Notes: a model not told the origin generated them from the sequence alone. A DNA stretch of 64,000 nucleotides from Mangifera indica (GCF_011075055.1 NC_058139.1:16885584-16949583); one strand, 5' to 3'; positions 44,653 to 57,140 are shown, counted from the stretch's first letter. Made by a program: numbers and translations.

Positions 44653-46871
44653 TGTAACCTCTCCTAACCATTGGGTGTGTTACAGAAAAACGGCATGAGT
44701 TCCCCTATTTTAGAGGGCCCGGGGAATATTTTTCTCTTTTTCATTATGCCCTGTAACACTCCCAATTTGTAATTCACACAAACCAGTCCTACCAATCGAC
44801 TGGATTTTCATCACATAATCATAATAAATAAAATAAGTACATAATAATAACTATCATAAAAAAATTATCACCCACAGAAACTTTATAACTAATTTTCCAA
44901 ACTAGTCATATATATATATATATATTACATATACATCATAACATTTAAGTCAACAAAATTATGGTGCCTTCCTGCCTTAGCCTCATGTCTCATTAGTGCT
45001 CCCCGGGAACCTTTGCTGCATTTCTTTACCTGTAAAATATTAAATTAAACGGAGTGAGCGACTATGGCTCAGTAAGAAAATCATACTAAACACTTAAAGT
45101 ATTTCATACCAGTATTAATCTTTTATAATTTTTTCCATACTCAGAGTGTCTGAACTATTTACAACAAAATAATTGACACAGAACACGCATTTAACACATA
45201 TCATAATTCTTTTCTTTCACACATTTATTCATTTCTTTACTATACAGATATGATTCACTCATTATGATTTATGCATGTATGAGTGCCTTGACATTTTTAT
45301 TTTCTGATCATACATCTTTCTTAACTCTTTATCAGCCACACAGGCTTGTATGCATAATTCTAATGCAAATGACTTTCATAAAATATTTACTAATTTGTTT
45401 CTCTCTCTTTCTCATTGATCGATCTAGACTACATATGATAGTACTTGCAGTCACCATACCAAGTATAATTCTCTCTTACACGCATTTTTTTTTTCTTTGC
45501 TGTCCACACAGTACAGCTAATATTTTTCTTTGCTGTCCACACAGTACAGCTAATATTTTTCTTTGCTGTCCACACAGTACAGCTGATATTTTTCTTTTGC
45601 TGTCCACACAGTACAGCTGGTTGTCCACATAGTACAACCGATTATTTTATTTGCTGTCCACACAGTACAGCTGGTTGTCCACACAGTACAACCGATTATT
45701 TTATTTGCTGTCCACACAGTACAGCTGGCGTGTAAGGATTTTAAGTATGTTTTCTGCTTTCCTGTATCATATGAGTCATTATGAAAGCATGCATGACTTA
45801 GAAAATATTTTTCCTCTTTCTTTATTTTTTTCTAAATCATGCATATGTTATGATTCCTCATGTATGCATATATATCCATATTATGAAATATGCGCATTTG
45901 TTATTTTCCCTTATTCTTTTCATTCCTTCTCAAACATCATGTTATTTTCTCATGCATTTATATATAAATATATATCATGTCTCAAATTAATTTCAATTAT
46001 ACAATATAGGCTTAATATAAGGGTTATTTCACATAACATGCACATAATTAAACAACATTAACCTATATCGCATAAAATGACATTTTTGCCCTTATGGCCA
46101 AAATTACCTTTTTACCCTTATGGCCAAAAATTACATCCTGAATCATAATGAATTTCTTTATCCTTTTAAGCATAAATCACCTTAATTCTAATACCTTACA
46201 TACTGATATAAGTAAAGGTTATTTAAATAACCTAACTCAAATTTACTTCAAGTATGTAAAGTATGAAATTCTTACCTTTTCTTTGTTGATTTGGTGATTT
46301 AAGCTTATTCACCTTCTTTTCTTCTTTCTGGCAACCTTAATCAACCAAAAATGGGATCATCCATCAAACTCCCAAATTTCACATATCTTAAAAATTAAAT
46401 TTCTTACCTTAGAACTGACCAGAATTGACAGATCTACACTTTTTATAACTGGGGCCTCTGGAAATTAGGTGGTTTAGCTAGGTTTTGGACGAATTTTGGT
46501 TAAGGAAAGTTTTTAGCTCAACAATGGAGGTTCTCGGCAAAAATGGAAGAGAAAATGAATAGAGATAAATTTATAAGCCTATTGGACCATTTTGCCCTTA
46601 ATCTTTTCCATAAATTACTATTTTATCCTTAGCCAATTACCAAAAACCCTTAGCACCACCATATAATTTCAAGTGTGCCCTTCAATTTTAATTCCCACTT
46701 TGTCCCTTGAATCTTTGTAAAATGACCATTTTACCCCCTTTGAAAAATATTGCTCATTTAGTAGTTTTCTCTAATTCTTTTACAATTTCTTTACACAACA
46801 AGTTGTAAAATCCATTCTAGGGGTAATTTTGGGAGTGGAGTTTACTGACACACCTGAATTCGGATTTTACA
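44653..46871 (-). repeat. 3' LTR of the young element (2219 bp)
   Basis: Sense orientation starts TGTAAAATCCG at 46871 and ends GAGAGGTTACA at 44653. The counterpart at 51790-54007 starts TGTAACATCCG, so one difference lies in the terminal words. It holds seven or so tandem hairpin repeats (45500-45725) and the AGTGAGCG...CTCAGTAA motif at 45053-45075. Confidence 0.96.
45500..45725 (-). repeat. Tandem hairpin repeats in the 3' LTR
   Basis: Repeated core GCTGTCCACACAGTACAGC, whose ends pair (GCTGT with ACAGC), separated by AT-rich spacers of about 16-20 bases. A variant, GGTTGTCCACACAGTACAACC, also pairs at its ends, so compensating changes keep the stem. An identical-looking block lies at 52637-52862 in the other LTR. 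Confidence 0.9.
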
Positions 46872-46886
46872 TTTCTTCCCCCCTTA
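46872..46886 (-). promoter_or_regulatory. Polypurine tract of the young element
   Basis: On the minus strand this reads AAGGGGGGAAGAAA directly before the 3' LTR start. It is the plus-strand DNA primer site. Confidence 0.88.
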
Positions 46887-46907
46887 AAAGAATTTCGTCC
46901 TCGAAAT

Positions 46908-47978
46908 TTAAACAAATAAGTTGGAAAATCTCTCTCTCATTTGTTGCTCAACCTCCCATGTGGCTTCTTCCACCTTATGATTCTTCCATAATACTTTCAC
47001 TAATGGAATTGTCTTATTTCGGAGCTCTTTTATTTTTCTGTCCAGTATCTGCACTGGTTGCTCCTCATAAGCTAAATCTTCTTTTAATTCCACATCGTCT
47101 GATTTTAAGACATGTGAAGGATCGCTAATGTATTTTCTCAATAAAGAAATATGAAATACATTATGAACTCGATCCATACTAGGTGGAAGTGCAAGTCTAT
47201 AAGTCACCTTGCCCACTTTTTCTAAAATTTCAAATGGGCCAATAAATCTTGGAGCAAGTTTCCCTTTTCTTCCAAATCTCATCACGTGCTTGTAAGGGGC
47301 TACTTTCACAAAAACTTTATCCCCCGGTTGGAACTCTACTTCTTTCCTTTTCAAATCCGCGTAGCTCTTTTGTCTGTCCTGAGCTTACTTCAATCTAGTT
47401 TTGATAATCTTTATATCTTCCACCATCCTTTGGGTTAACTCAGGCCCAAGAACTTGACTCAAATCATCTCGCTCTCCTATATCATCCCAATGTAATGGAG
47501 ATCTACACTTTCTTCCATAAAGAGCCTCATATGGGGCCATTTTAATGGTGGACTGGTAACTATTATTATATGCAAATTCAATCAATGGAATCATTTCATG
47601 CCAGGTCATTTTATAATCTAAGCAACAAGCCCTCAACATATCCTCTAGTATTTGATTCACCCTTTCTGTTTGGCCATCTGTTTGAGGATGATATGCTGTG
47701 CTAAATGCTAGCCTTGTACCCAATGCTCTTTGTAAGCTACCCCAAAAAGTTGAAATAAATCTGGGGTCTCTATCTGATACAATAGTTTTGGGTACGCCAT
47801 GTAATCTCACAATCTCCCGTATATAAATCTGGGCCAGTTGATCTGAAGTAAAACTATCTTTCACTGGAATAAAATGGGCCGATTTAGTTAATCTATCTAC
47901 AATCACCCATAATGCATTATAGCCTTTTTGTACTCGAGGTAGGCCAATGATGAAATCCATTGAAATATCTTCCCATTT
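46908..47978 (-). other. Integrase core and chromodomain within gag-pol
   Basis: Core acidic residues, counted from Met at 47960, are D2 (MDFI), D63 (SDRD) and E99 (GQTERVN), giving the expected D,D-35-E spacing. After the third stop, a GPY/F-like segment (APRFIGPFEILEKVG) leads to a chromodomain: ILDRKIKELRNKTIPLVKV and WKNHKVEEATWEVEQQMRER. This C-terminal module defines chromoviruses of the Tekay/Del type. Confidence 0.9.
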
Positions 47979-49439
47979 CTATTCAGGAATACTAAGTGGG
48001 TGCAGTAAACCCGAAGGTCTCTGATGCTCGGCCTTGACCTGTTGACATACCAAGCACTTAGCTACATAGTCACCAATATCTTTCTTCATACCTATCCACC
48101 AATAAGTTTTCTTTAAATCCTGATACATCTTTACTCCCCCAGGGTGGGCAGTGTAAAGTGTATCATGTGCTTCACTCAAGATTTTCTTTCTCAATTCCAG
48201 ATCTTGGGGAATACATACCCTGTTTCTGAACTTGAGCACTCCATCTATCATTTGAAACTCAGTTGCTTTTCCTTCACATATCTGTTGACTTATTTTCTGG
48301 CACCACAAATCTTCTACTTGCTTCTCTTTTATTTCATTGAAGAGATTAGGTTGAATTTCCAATCTGGCCACTTGACTTCTTATCTCCTCAATCTGTTCCC
48401 TCTGAAACTCTTTTTGTAACTCTATCTGAATGGTGAGGTAAGCTATGACAATCTTTCTACTCAAAGCATCGGCTACCACATTTGCTTTACCCGGCTGATA
48501 TTTAATATCACATTCATAATCTTTGACTAGCTCCAACCATCTCCTTTGTCTCATATTCAAGTCTTTCTGAGTGAAGAAATATTTTAGACTTTTATGGTCG
48601 GTGTAGATATTACATTTAACTCCATATAAATAATGCCTCCAAATTTTTAAAGCAAAAACCACTGCTGCTAACTCTAAATCATGGGTAGGGTAGCGTGTTT
48701 CATAATCTTTTAACTGCCGAGAGGCATACGCTATCACCTTACCCTTTTGCATCAGCACGGCTCCCAAGCCATTGTGCGAGGCATCACAATAAATATCATA
48801 ATCTACACCTTCCTCTGGTAATACTAAAATAGGAGCTGTAGTCAACCGTCTTTTTAGCTCTTGGAAACTCTTCTCACAAGCTTCAGTCCATAGAAAAGGA
48901 GTTCCTTGTCTGGTAAGAGCTGTAAGTGGTTTGGCCAACCGAGCAAAACCTTGAACAAATCTTCTGTAATAGCCGGCTAGCCCTAAAAAGCTTCTGATCT
49001 CTTTCACAGTCTTTGGCCTCACCCATTCAAGTATTGTTTCCACTTTACTGGGGTCTACAGCTATACCTTCCTTAGTAACCACGTGTCCCAAAAATACTAC
49101 TCGATCCAACCAGAATTCACACTTAGAGAATTTGGCATACAATTTCTTTTCTCTCAATCTTTGTAGCATAAATCTCAAGTGTTCGACATGTTCTTCTTCT
49201 GATCTGGAGTATATCAAGATATCATCAATAAATACCACCAGGAATTTGTCAAGGCAATCATGAAATACTCGATTCATTAAATCCATAAAGATTGCTGGAG
49301 CATTAGTCAATCCAAAGGGCATTACCACAAACTCGTAGTGCCCGTAGCGAGTCCGAAAAGCTATTTTTGGAATATCTTGCTCTGCAATCCTCACCTGGTG
49401 ATAACCCGACCTCAAGTCAATTTTGGAGAACACAGAAGC
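47979..49439 (-). other. RT, RNase H and integrase zinc domain within gag-pol
   Basis: Counting from the GTG codon at 49433: RT with [11 protein letters not shown] at the start, MPFGLTNAP at 38-46 and FIDD at 68-71. RNase H has CDAS (D217), E254, YTDH (D279) and a final DALSR at 322-326. The integrase zinc domain has H423/H430 and C460/C463. All catalytic residues I could place are intact. Confidence 0.9.
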
Positions 49440-51572
49440 TCATTTCAATTGATCAAATAAATCATCAATTCGAGGCAACGGGTATTTATTCTTCACCGTC
49501 AGTTTATTCAACTCCCTGTAATCAATGCACATACGAAGCGACCCATCTTTCTTTTTGACAAATAGTATGGGTGCTCCCCAAGGAGAGTGGCTAGGTCTAA
49601 TAAAACCCTTATCTAAAAGTTCTTGCAACTGTTTCTTTAATTCTTGTAATTCAGCTGGAGCCATTCGGTAAGGGGCTTTTGAAATTGGGGCTGAGCCAGG
49701 TTCTAACTCGATACTAAACCCCAACTCTCTCTCTGGAGGTAAACCTGGTAGCTCATCAGGAAAGACATCTGGGAAATCTTGTACTATTGGGACATCCTGA
49801 ACGCCCAATCTTTGAACATCATGCTCATGTACCACATGAGCTAAATATCCCGTACACCCCTTTTTTAATAATTTTTGTGCCTTTACACTACTGATCATCA
49901 TACTAGGCTGATGGCCCTCTCCGAAATTAAAGTGATCTCCATTATCGAGTTGGAATCGAGCCTTTTTCTTTCTACAGTCAATCTCGACTCCATATCTTTC
50001 TAAGAAATCCATGCCTAAGATAACATCAAAATCGGGCATATCAAAGACAATCAAGTCCACCTTTAACTCTCTCCCATGTATCACTACCTTCTGGTCTTTT
50101 AGTATTCTATCTGTAATCACACTCCCACCATCTGGCATCTCAATTCTAATGGAATGGGTAGATCTAACAGGCACTAAACCTACCCTTTCAATAACCCCCG
50201 GTGCAATAAAGGAGTGTGTAGCTCCTGAATCAATCAATGCATATAAGGAAACAGAGTGGAAAAAGAGCTGACCAGTAACTGCAGATGGACTAGCCTCCGC
50301 CTGACTATGGGTAGCTGTATAAACCCGTGCATTAGTACCTCTCCCTGGTTGCACTGGTGGAATTAGGCTTTGTGGTGGTTGTATCTGAACTGGCACTTCG
50401 GTACTTTGGCAATCTTTTGCTATATGCCCTGGTTGTCGGCATCTATAACAAATCACCGGTTTCTGCTGGTACCAACATTCTCCACTATGACGTCTCCCAC
50501 AAATCTGACATTGGGGAATATTTTCTTTTCTAGGCTTCTTGTCACTCTTCCAGCCTTTTCTACTTGCTTTTGACTGGAATTTTCTTTTTCCCCTATTGTT
50601 TCTGAAACTGGAGCCAATTGAACTACCCCCTGATGTTGTAACTGGTGCAGAAATAGTCAATGAAGCAGGTAAAGCTGACTGACTTGGCATCACTGTTTGG
50701 GGTACTTTCAATGATGGAGGTGTTGACATAGAAGGTGCATTCCTGGGTAGCTTATTAACATATACCTCCAACCTCAATGCTCTATCCAATGCCTCTTCAT
50801 AAGTTTGAGGAGGTTGTGGTCCAGCTAACACATGCAAGGCTATCTCCGGTCTAAGGCCTTGAAGAAATCTGTCTAGCCGGAGACTAGGGGTACTCACCAT
50901 ACCTGGAGCAAAACTGGCTAAGACATCAAAACGGGTAGAGTAATCCTTTACTGAACCCTCTCCCTGCTGTAAAGAAATAAACTCTTGAATTTTGACTGCT
51001 ACCACATCAGCTGTTCTGTATTGGGCCTCAAATACCCTTCTAAAGTCTTTCCAGGTCATCAAATCCACATTTCTGGTTTCTTTAACTAGGTCCCACCATA
51101 CGCGGGCCTCTCCCCTCATTAAGAAACTGGCATACCGAACTTTTTCTCTATCAGTCATAGAAAATAAATCCATAGTACTTTCCACTTGCTTGATCCATTC
51201 ATCAGCCACTAAAGGATCTTTAGTACCTTTGAATTCAGGAGGGGTATGCTGATTAGGTAAGGAATAAATGGGTTCAAGTCGCCTTTGAGCTCTAATTTCT
51301 CCTCTCCCTTCATTCCTTATTTCATTTCTGATTTCTTCTATGACTTCCTCCCGAATCTCACTTCTAATCTCATCTCGGATGGCATCTCTGGCTATATTTT
51401 CAGGTGTGGGTCTATCTTGACTCTCAGTCAACACCTGACGGACTATATTTCTTATTTCTGCTAGCCCAAATCCTGAACCAACTGACGGGGCAGGGTTAGA
51501 CGGTTCTCCCGTCTCTTTCTGAATACCCCTTCCACGACCCCGTCCTCGTCCTCGTCTTGTGGTACTCATCAT

Positions 51573-51773
51573 CTAATAACTGCATAAGTGTAATTACATA
51601 ATATTCTATTATTTGAATACAGGTAAAGAAAATAACTTACTGCAGTCGATTCTCGGGAGCTGATCTGTGAGACATGAGGGGCACCTGTGTAATACTAGAA
51701 TGCAAAACCATAGATATATTGTATTATATTACCACACATTATATTATATTTTTCTTTAAGCGCCCAAAATCGC
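51573..51773 (-). other. 5' leader between PBS and gag
   Basis: A leader of 201 bases between PBS and the gag ATG, AT-rich with no ORF. The gag start at 51572 is preceded by no competing in-frame ATG that I could see, and Met-Met-Ser-Thr begins the conserved basic N-terminus. Confidence 0.7.
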
Positions 51774-51785
51774 GCTCTGATACCA
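51774..51785 (-). promoter_or_regulatory. Primer-binding site of the young element
   Basis: Minus strand TGGTATCAGAGC, an exact initiator-tRNA-Met-type site, four bases from the LTR end TTACA. Confidence 0.95.
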
Positions 51786-51789
51786 AAAA

Positions 51790-54007
51790 TGTAACCTCTC
51801 CTAACCATTGGGTGTGTTACAGAAAAACGGCATGAGTTCCCCTATTTTAGAGGGCCCGGGGAATATTTTTCTCTTTTTCATTATGCCCTGTAACACTCCC
51901 AATTTGTAATTCACACAAACCAGTCCTACCAATCGACTGGATTTTCATCACATAATCATAATAAATAAAATAAGTACATAATAATAACTATCATAAAAAA
52001 ATTATCACCCACAGAAACTTTATAACTAATTTTCCAAACTAGTCATATATATATATATATTACATATACATCATAACATTTAAGTCAACAAAATTATGGT
52101 GCCTTCCTGCCTTAGCCTCATGTCTCATTAGTACTCCCCGGGAACCTTTGCTGCATTTCTTTACCTGTAAAATATTAAATTAAACGGAGTGAGCGACTAT
52201 GGCTCAGTAAGAAAATCATACTAAACACTTAAAGTATTTCATACCAGTATTAATCTTTTATAATTTTTTCCATACTCAGCGTGTCTGAACTATTTACAAC
52301 AAAATAATTGACACAGAACACGCATTTAACACATATCATAATTCTTTTCTTTCACACATTTATTCATTTCTTTACTATACAGATATGATTCACTCATTAT
52401 GATTTATGCATGTATGAGTGCCTTGACATTTTTATTTTCTGATCATACATCTTTCTTAACTTTTTATCAGCCACACAGGCTTGTATGCATAATTCTAATG
52501 CAAATGACTTTCATAAAATATTTACTAATTTGTTTCTCTCTCTTTCTCATTGATCGATCTAGACTACATATGATAGTACTTGCAGTCACCATACCAAGTA
52601 TAATTCTCTCTTACACGCATTTTTTTTTTCTTTGCTGTCCACACAGTACAGCTAATATTTTTCTTTGCTGTCCACACAGTACAGCTAATATTTTTCTTTG
52701 CTGTCCACACAGTACAGCTGATATTTTTCTTTTGCTGTCCACACAGTACAGCTGGTTGTCCACATAGTACAACCGATTATTTTATTTGCTGTCCACACAG
52801 TACAGCTGGTTGTCCACACAGTACAACCGATTATTTTATTTGCTGTCCACACAGTACAGCTGGCGTGTAAGGATTTTAAGTATGTTTTCTACTTTCCTGT
52901 ATCATATGAGTCATTATGAAAGCATGCATGACTTAGAAAATATTTTTCCTCTTTCTTTATTTTTTTCTAAATCATGCATATGTTATGATTCCTCATGTAT
53001 GCATATATATCCATATTATGAAATATGCGCATTTGTTATTTTCCCTTATTCTTTTCATTCCTTCTCAAACATCATGTTATTTTCTCATGCATTTATATAA
53101 AAATATATATCATGTCTCAAATTAATTTCAATTATACAATATAGGCTTAATATAAGGGTTATTTCACATAACATGCACATAATTAAACAACATTAACCTA
53201 TATCGCATAAAATGACATTTTTGCCCTTATGGCCAAAATTACCTTTTTACCCTTATGGCCAAAAATTACATCCTGAATCATAATGAATTTCTTTATCCTT
53301 TTAAGCATAAATCACCTTAATTCTAATACCTTACATACTGATATAAGTAAAGGTTATTTAAATAACCTAACTCAAATTTACTTCAAGTATGTAAAGTATG
53401 AAATTCTTACCTTTTCTTTGTTGATTTGGTGATTTAAGCTTATTCACCTTCTTTTCTTCTTTCTGGCAACCTTAATCAACCAAAAATGGGATCATCCATC
53501 AAACTCCCAAATTTCACATATCTTAAAAATTAAATTTCTTACCTTAGAACTGACCAGAATTGACAGATCTACACTTTTTATAACTGGGGCCTCTGGAAAT
53601 TAGGTGGTTTAGCTAGGTTTTTGGACGAATTTTGGTTAAGGAAAGTTTTTAGCTCAACAATGGAGGTTCTCGGCAAAAATGGAAGAGAAAATGAATAGAG
53701 ATAAATTTATAAGCCTATTGGACCATTTTGCCCTTAATCTTTTCAATAAATTACTATTTTATCCTTAGCCAATTACCAAAAACCCTTAGCACCACCATAT
53801 AATTTCAAGTGTGCCCTTCAATTTTAATTCCCACTTTGTCCCTTGAATCTTTGTAAAATGACCATTTTACCCCCTTTGAAAAATATTGCTCATTTAGTAG
53901 TTTTCTCTAATTCTTTTACAATTTCTTTACACAACAAGTTGTAAAATCCATTCTAGGGGTAATTTTGGGAGTGGAGTTTACTGACACACCTGAATTCGGA
54001 TGTTACA
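51790..54007 (-). repeat. 5' LTR of the young element (2218 bp)
   Basis: Sense orientation starts TGTAACATCCG at 54007 and ends GAGAGGTTACA at 51790. It is nearly identical to 44653-46871. The tandem hairpin block lies at 52637-52862 and the conserved inverted-repeat motif at 52188-52210. As the 5' LTR it should hold the promoter. I could not single out a TATA box among several AT-rich candidates. Confidence 0.96.
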
Positions 54008-55836
54008 GATAGCATATGCCTCAAGACAATTGAAAGAATTCGAAACCCAATACCCTACTCATGATTTGGAGTTAGCAACGATAATTTTTGCTTTGAAAAT
54101 CTGGAGACACTATTTATATGGGGTAAGATGTAATATTTATACTAACCATAAGAGTCTCAGATATTTCTTCACTCATAAGGAGTTAAATATGAGACAAAGG
54201 CGATGGCTCGAGTTAGTAAAAGACTATGACTGTGATATTAAGTAGCATTCAAGCAAGGCTAATGTGGTTGCAGATGCCCTCAGTAGAAATGTGATGATAT
54301 CACAACTGACAGTCCAGAGAGAAATTCAGAGAGATATGGACCAGGAGCAGATTGAGCTTGTGATTGGAGCCATTGCCAGATTAGAGATTCAGCCCACTCT
54401 CATAAATGAGATTTGAGAGGCTCAGACACAAGATGAATAGTGTCAACAAAAAATTCAGAAGGTTCAAGAGGGTCTCGAGACAGATTTTCAAGTATCAAAT
54501 GAAATTCTCAAATTCAAAGATCAAGTATATGTTCCTCAGATGACTGAATTGAGACAGAGAATTCTTACAGAGGCTCATAGTTCTCTTTACACTGCCCACC
54601 CTAGGGGTGTAAAGATGTATCAGGATTTAAAAAGACATTTTTGGTGGTTAGACATGAAAAGGGATATAGGTGAGTTTGTTGCTAGATGTCTCACCTGTCA
54701 GCAAATTAAGGTTGAACACTAGAGACCTTCAGGGTTGCTTCAGCCTCTGCCCATTCCAGAATAGAAATGGGAGCATATCTCCATGGACTTCATCAGTGGA
54801 CTCCCTAGAGTTCAGAATGGAAGTAATGCTATCTAGGTGATTGTGGATAGATTAACCAAGTCAGCTCATTTTCTGCCCATCAAAGATACTATTACCACAG
54901 ATCAGCTGGGGAGATTATATGTTAGGGAGATTATTAGATTACATGGTGTACCTAAGACGATAATATCTGATCGTGATACAAGATTTGTATCAGCTTTCTA
55001 GAAGAGTCTCCAAAGATCCTTGGGTACTAATTTGGCATTTAGTACAGCCTATCATCCTCAGACGGATGGTCAGACGGAGAGGGTTAATCAAATTTTGGAA
55101 GACATGTTGAGAGCTTGTTGTCTAGATCATAAAACTACATGGGTAGAAATGCTACCCTTGGTGGAGTTTGCTTATAATAATAGCTACCAGACGACTATTC
55201 AGATGACACCTTATGAGGCATTATATGGTAAGAGGTGTCGTTCCCCTCTTCACTGGGATGAGATAGGAGAGAGAGATTTGTTATCCAACTCTCTTGGGCT
55301 TAAATTGACCCAGAAAATGATTGATGATGTCCAACTAATCAGGCAAAGAATAAAACAGGCCTAGGATCGATAGAAAAGTTATGCAGACCATCGACGCCGA
55401 GACTTGGAATTCAATGTAGGTGAATTTGTCTTTATAAAAGTTACTCCATTTAAGCATTTGATGAGATTCGGAAAGAAAGGAAAGCTAGCTCCCAGATTTA
55501 TTGGTCCATATGAGATAATTGAAAGAGTTGGTAAAGTGGCTTACAAATTGGCCTTACCAGCGAGTATAGATCGGATTCATAATGTATTTCATGTCTCATC
55601 GTTGAGGAAATGCCTTGGTGATCATTCCCAAGTCATGAATACAGATGATATTAAGTTATCAAAAGACCTTAGTTATGAAGAAAGACCGATTCAGATACTT
55701 GACAAGAGAATTAAACAACTAAGGAATCGACAGATTCCTCTAGTAAAGGTCCTATAGAGAAACCAAAAGGTAGAGGAGGCCACCTAGGAAATGGAGCAAA
55801 CCATGAAGGAGAAGTATCTAGAGTTGTTTTTGTGAA
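54008..55836 (+). pseudogene. Host Tekay-type RNase H end, integrase and chromodomain
   Basis: RNase H resumes with [20 protein letters not shown]. The third acidic position reads YTNHKSL (Asp to Asn), and VVADALSRN closes the domain. The integrase zinc domain is at 54540-54722 ([24 protein letters not shown]). The core has MDFISGLPRVQ, SDRDTRF and DGQTERVN, so D, D and E are kept, but stops fall inside it (54834, 55000). GPYEIIERVGKVAYKLAL and the chromodomain end (ILDKRIKQLRNRQIPLVKVL) follow. It is inactive through stops and altered RNase H residues. Confidence 0.88.
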
Positions 55837-55856
55837 TTCCGAGGACGAAATTCTTG

Positions 55857-55871
55857 TGAGGGGGGAAAAGT
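55857..55871 (+). promoter_or_regulatory. Polypurine tract of the host Tekay-type element
   Basis: GAGGGGGGAAAAG just before the LTR start TGTAATACCC. Confidence 0.85.
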
Positions 55872-56560
55872 TGTAATACCCTCAAATATGTTCCAAGGGT
55901 AATTACGTCTTTTGACCCTGTTTGGAGATATTTCTAATCGTATGTGTGTGTTTTTAGATATATATATATATAGATATATATAAATAAAAAAACACACACA
56001 CATATATATAATAATATATTGAAAAAGTATGTAGATATATATGTTAGAGAGAAAAGTCAATAAAGGAAACCTTCACCTTTTGCTTTTTTCATCATTCTCT
56101 CGTCTCTTCCAGAAGAAGGTAGTCTTCTTCCTTTCTTTGTTGCATTTTTTAAGAACAGTGAGTGATTTAGGGAGGGTTTTGGAAGATAAATAAGGAAGGA
56201 AAATAAGAGGAAACACTTTGGGAGCCTTGGTAACCAAAATATCTCTTCCTTTTCCCTTTACCTATGCATATATATATTGGATGCATGTTATATGAATATG
56301 TTAGTATGTTTTGGTTTTGATTTAAGGTGATTTTGGTGATAAAGGAAGCAAAACAAAAAGAAGGGAGCCAACTTGCAAAGAGTGGCTTGAAACAAGATAA
56401 GGGGGTATCAACCTTGATATGTTACATGTTTTAGGCTTTTGGTTCCTTAGATCGATGTTATAAATGATGATTTTGAAGTTGAGAAATATTATTTTGCTAT
56501 TTGGGATGTCTATGTGTGTGATTTTGTTCATGGCAGAAAGTTGCATAATATTTATAGTTT

Positions 56561-57122
56561 TGCCACCAAATTCGTCTCACGTTTTGGCTGCCTTATCTAA
56601 TGAATTATGAGTTCTATTATATTTTGTTGGAAATCTCTTTGAATTCTCTTTCCAATGATATATAGCTTGTATAAATTAGAGATCATTTGGACAGTTAAAT
56701 ATTGTATGAACCAAAAGGACTATTTTACTAAATAAACAGGGGAGAGTTTTTGCCACTGATTTCATCTCATATTTTGACTGCCTTAGATAATGAATTATGA
56801 GTGCTATTATAGCTTGTTGGAAAGCTAGTTGAATTCTCTTTTCATTGATCTATATCTTGTATAAATTGGGGATCATTTGAACTATTAAATATTATATGAA
56901 CCACAAGGGCTGTTTTACCAAATAAACAGAGGAGTCAGTTTTTTGCCATTGATATCATTTCACGTTTTGACTCCCTTATCTAATTAATTATGAGTGCTAT
57001 TATATCTTGGTGGAACGCTCTTTGAATCCTCTTTCCAGTGATATATAGCTTGTATGAATTAGACACTGTTTGGACTGTGAAATTGTATAAAATAGAAGGC
57101 TGCCCCGTCAAATGAACAAGGC
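56561..57122 (+). repeat. Three ~190-bp tandem copies inside LTR
   Basis: Copies start at 56561, 56751 and about 56944, each with TGCCA...TTTTG and then TGCCTTATCTAATGAATTA-type words and a TTTCCAATGATATATAG-type core. They are 80-90% alike by eye. The core of each copy (56581-56689 in the first) matches the LTR at 22110-22596. Confidence 0.88.
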
Positions 57123-57140
57123 AGTGAATAGTATTTCACA

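Larger units (their letters stand above)
46908..51572 (-). pseudogene. gag-pol polyprotein of the young element, one frame with three stops
   Basis: One frame from ATG 51572. Gag: an arginine/glycine-rich start, a coiled acidic-basic stretch (residues 60-97), capsid domain about 110-250 ([26 protein letters not shown]) and two zinc-binding knuckles (C355/C358/H362/C366; C375/C378/H383/C388). Protease: [10 protein letters not shown] with D448, then [13 protein letters not shown], RNase H, integrase and a chromodomain follow. Stops at 49440-49442 (TGA), 47979-47981 (TAG) and 47385-47387 (TAA) cut it into pieces of 710, about 486 and about 197 codons and a C-terminal part. No frameshift was found. 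Gag would assemble particles and Pol copy and integrate the element. Confidence 0.95.
44653..54007 (-). mobile_element. Complete young Tekay/Del-type Ty3/gypsy element (9355 bp)
   Basis: A minus-strand element with both LTRs, PBS, gag-pol with chromodomain and PPT. The TSD GATAG is exact at 44648-44652 and 54008-54012, and removal restores the host RNase H (GKVI / [11 protein letters not shown]). The LTRs (2219 and 2218 bp) differ by about eight substitutions and two small length changes by eye, so insertion was recent. The gag-pol frame is not shifted over 1555 codons but has three stops. A working protein would need another copy or readthrough. Confidence 0.97.

Noticed and set aside
45500..45725. 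CRISPR-like array of ~19-bp repeats with short spacers
   Set aside because: It lies inside a plant LTR, the spacers are also alike and AT-rich, and the same block occurs in both LTRs. It is a tandem repeat, not a CRISPR.
45264..46061. Plus-strand frames with a repeated CCPHSTANIFL motif, also at 52399-53100
   Set aside because: They are translations of the antisense strand of LTR tandem repeats in both LTRs of the young element. The protein repeats just mirror the DNA repeats.
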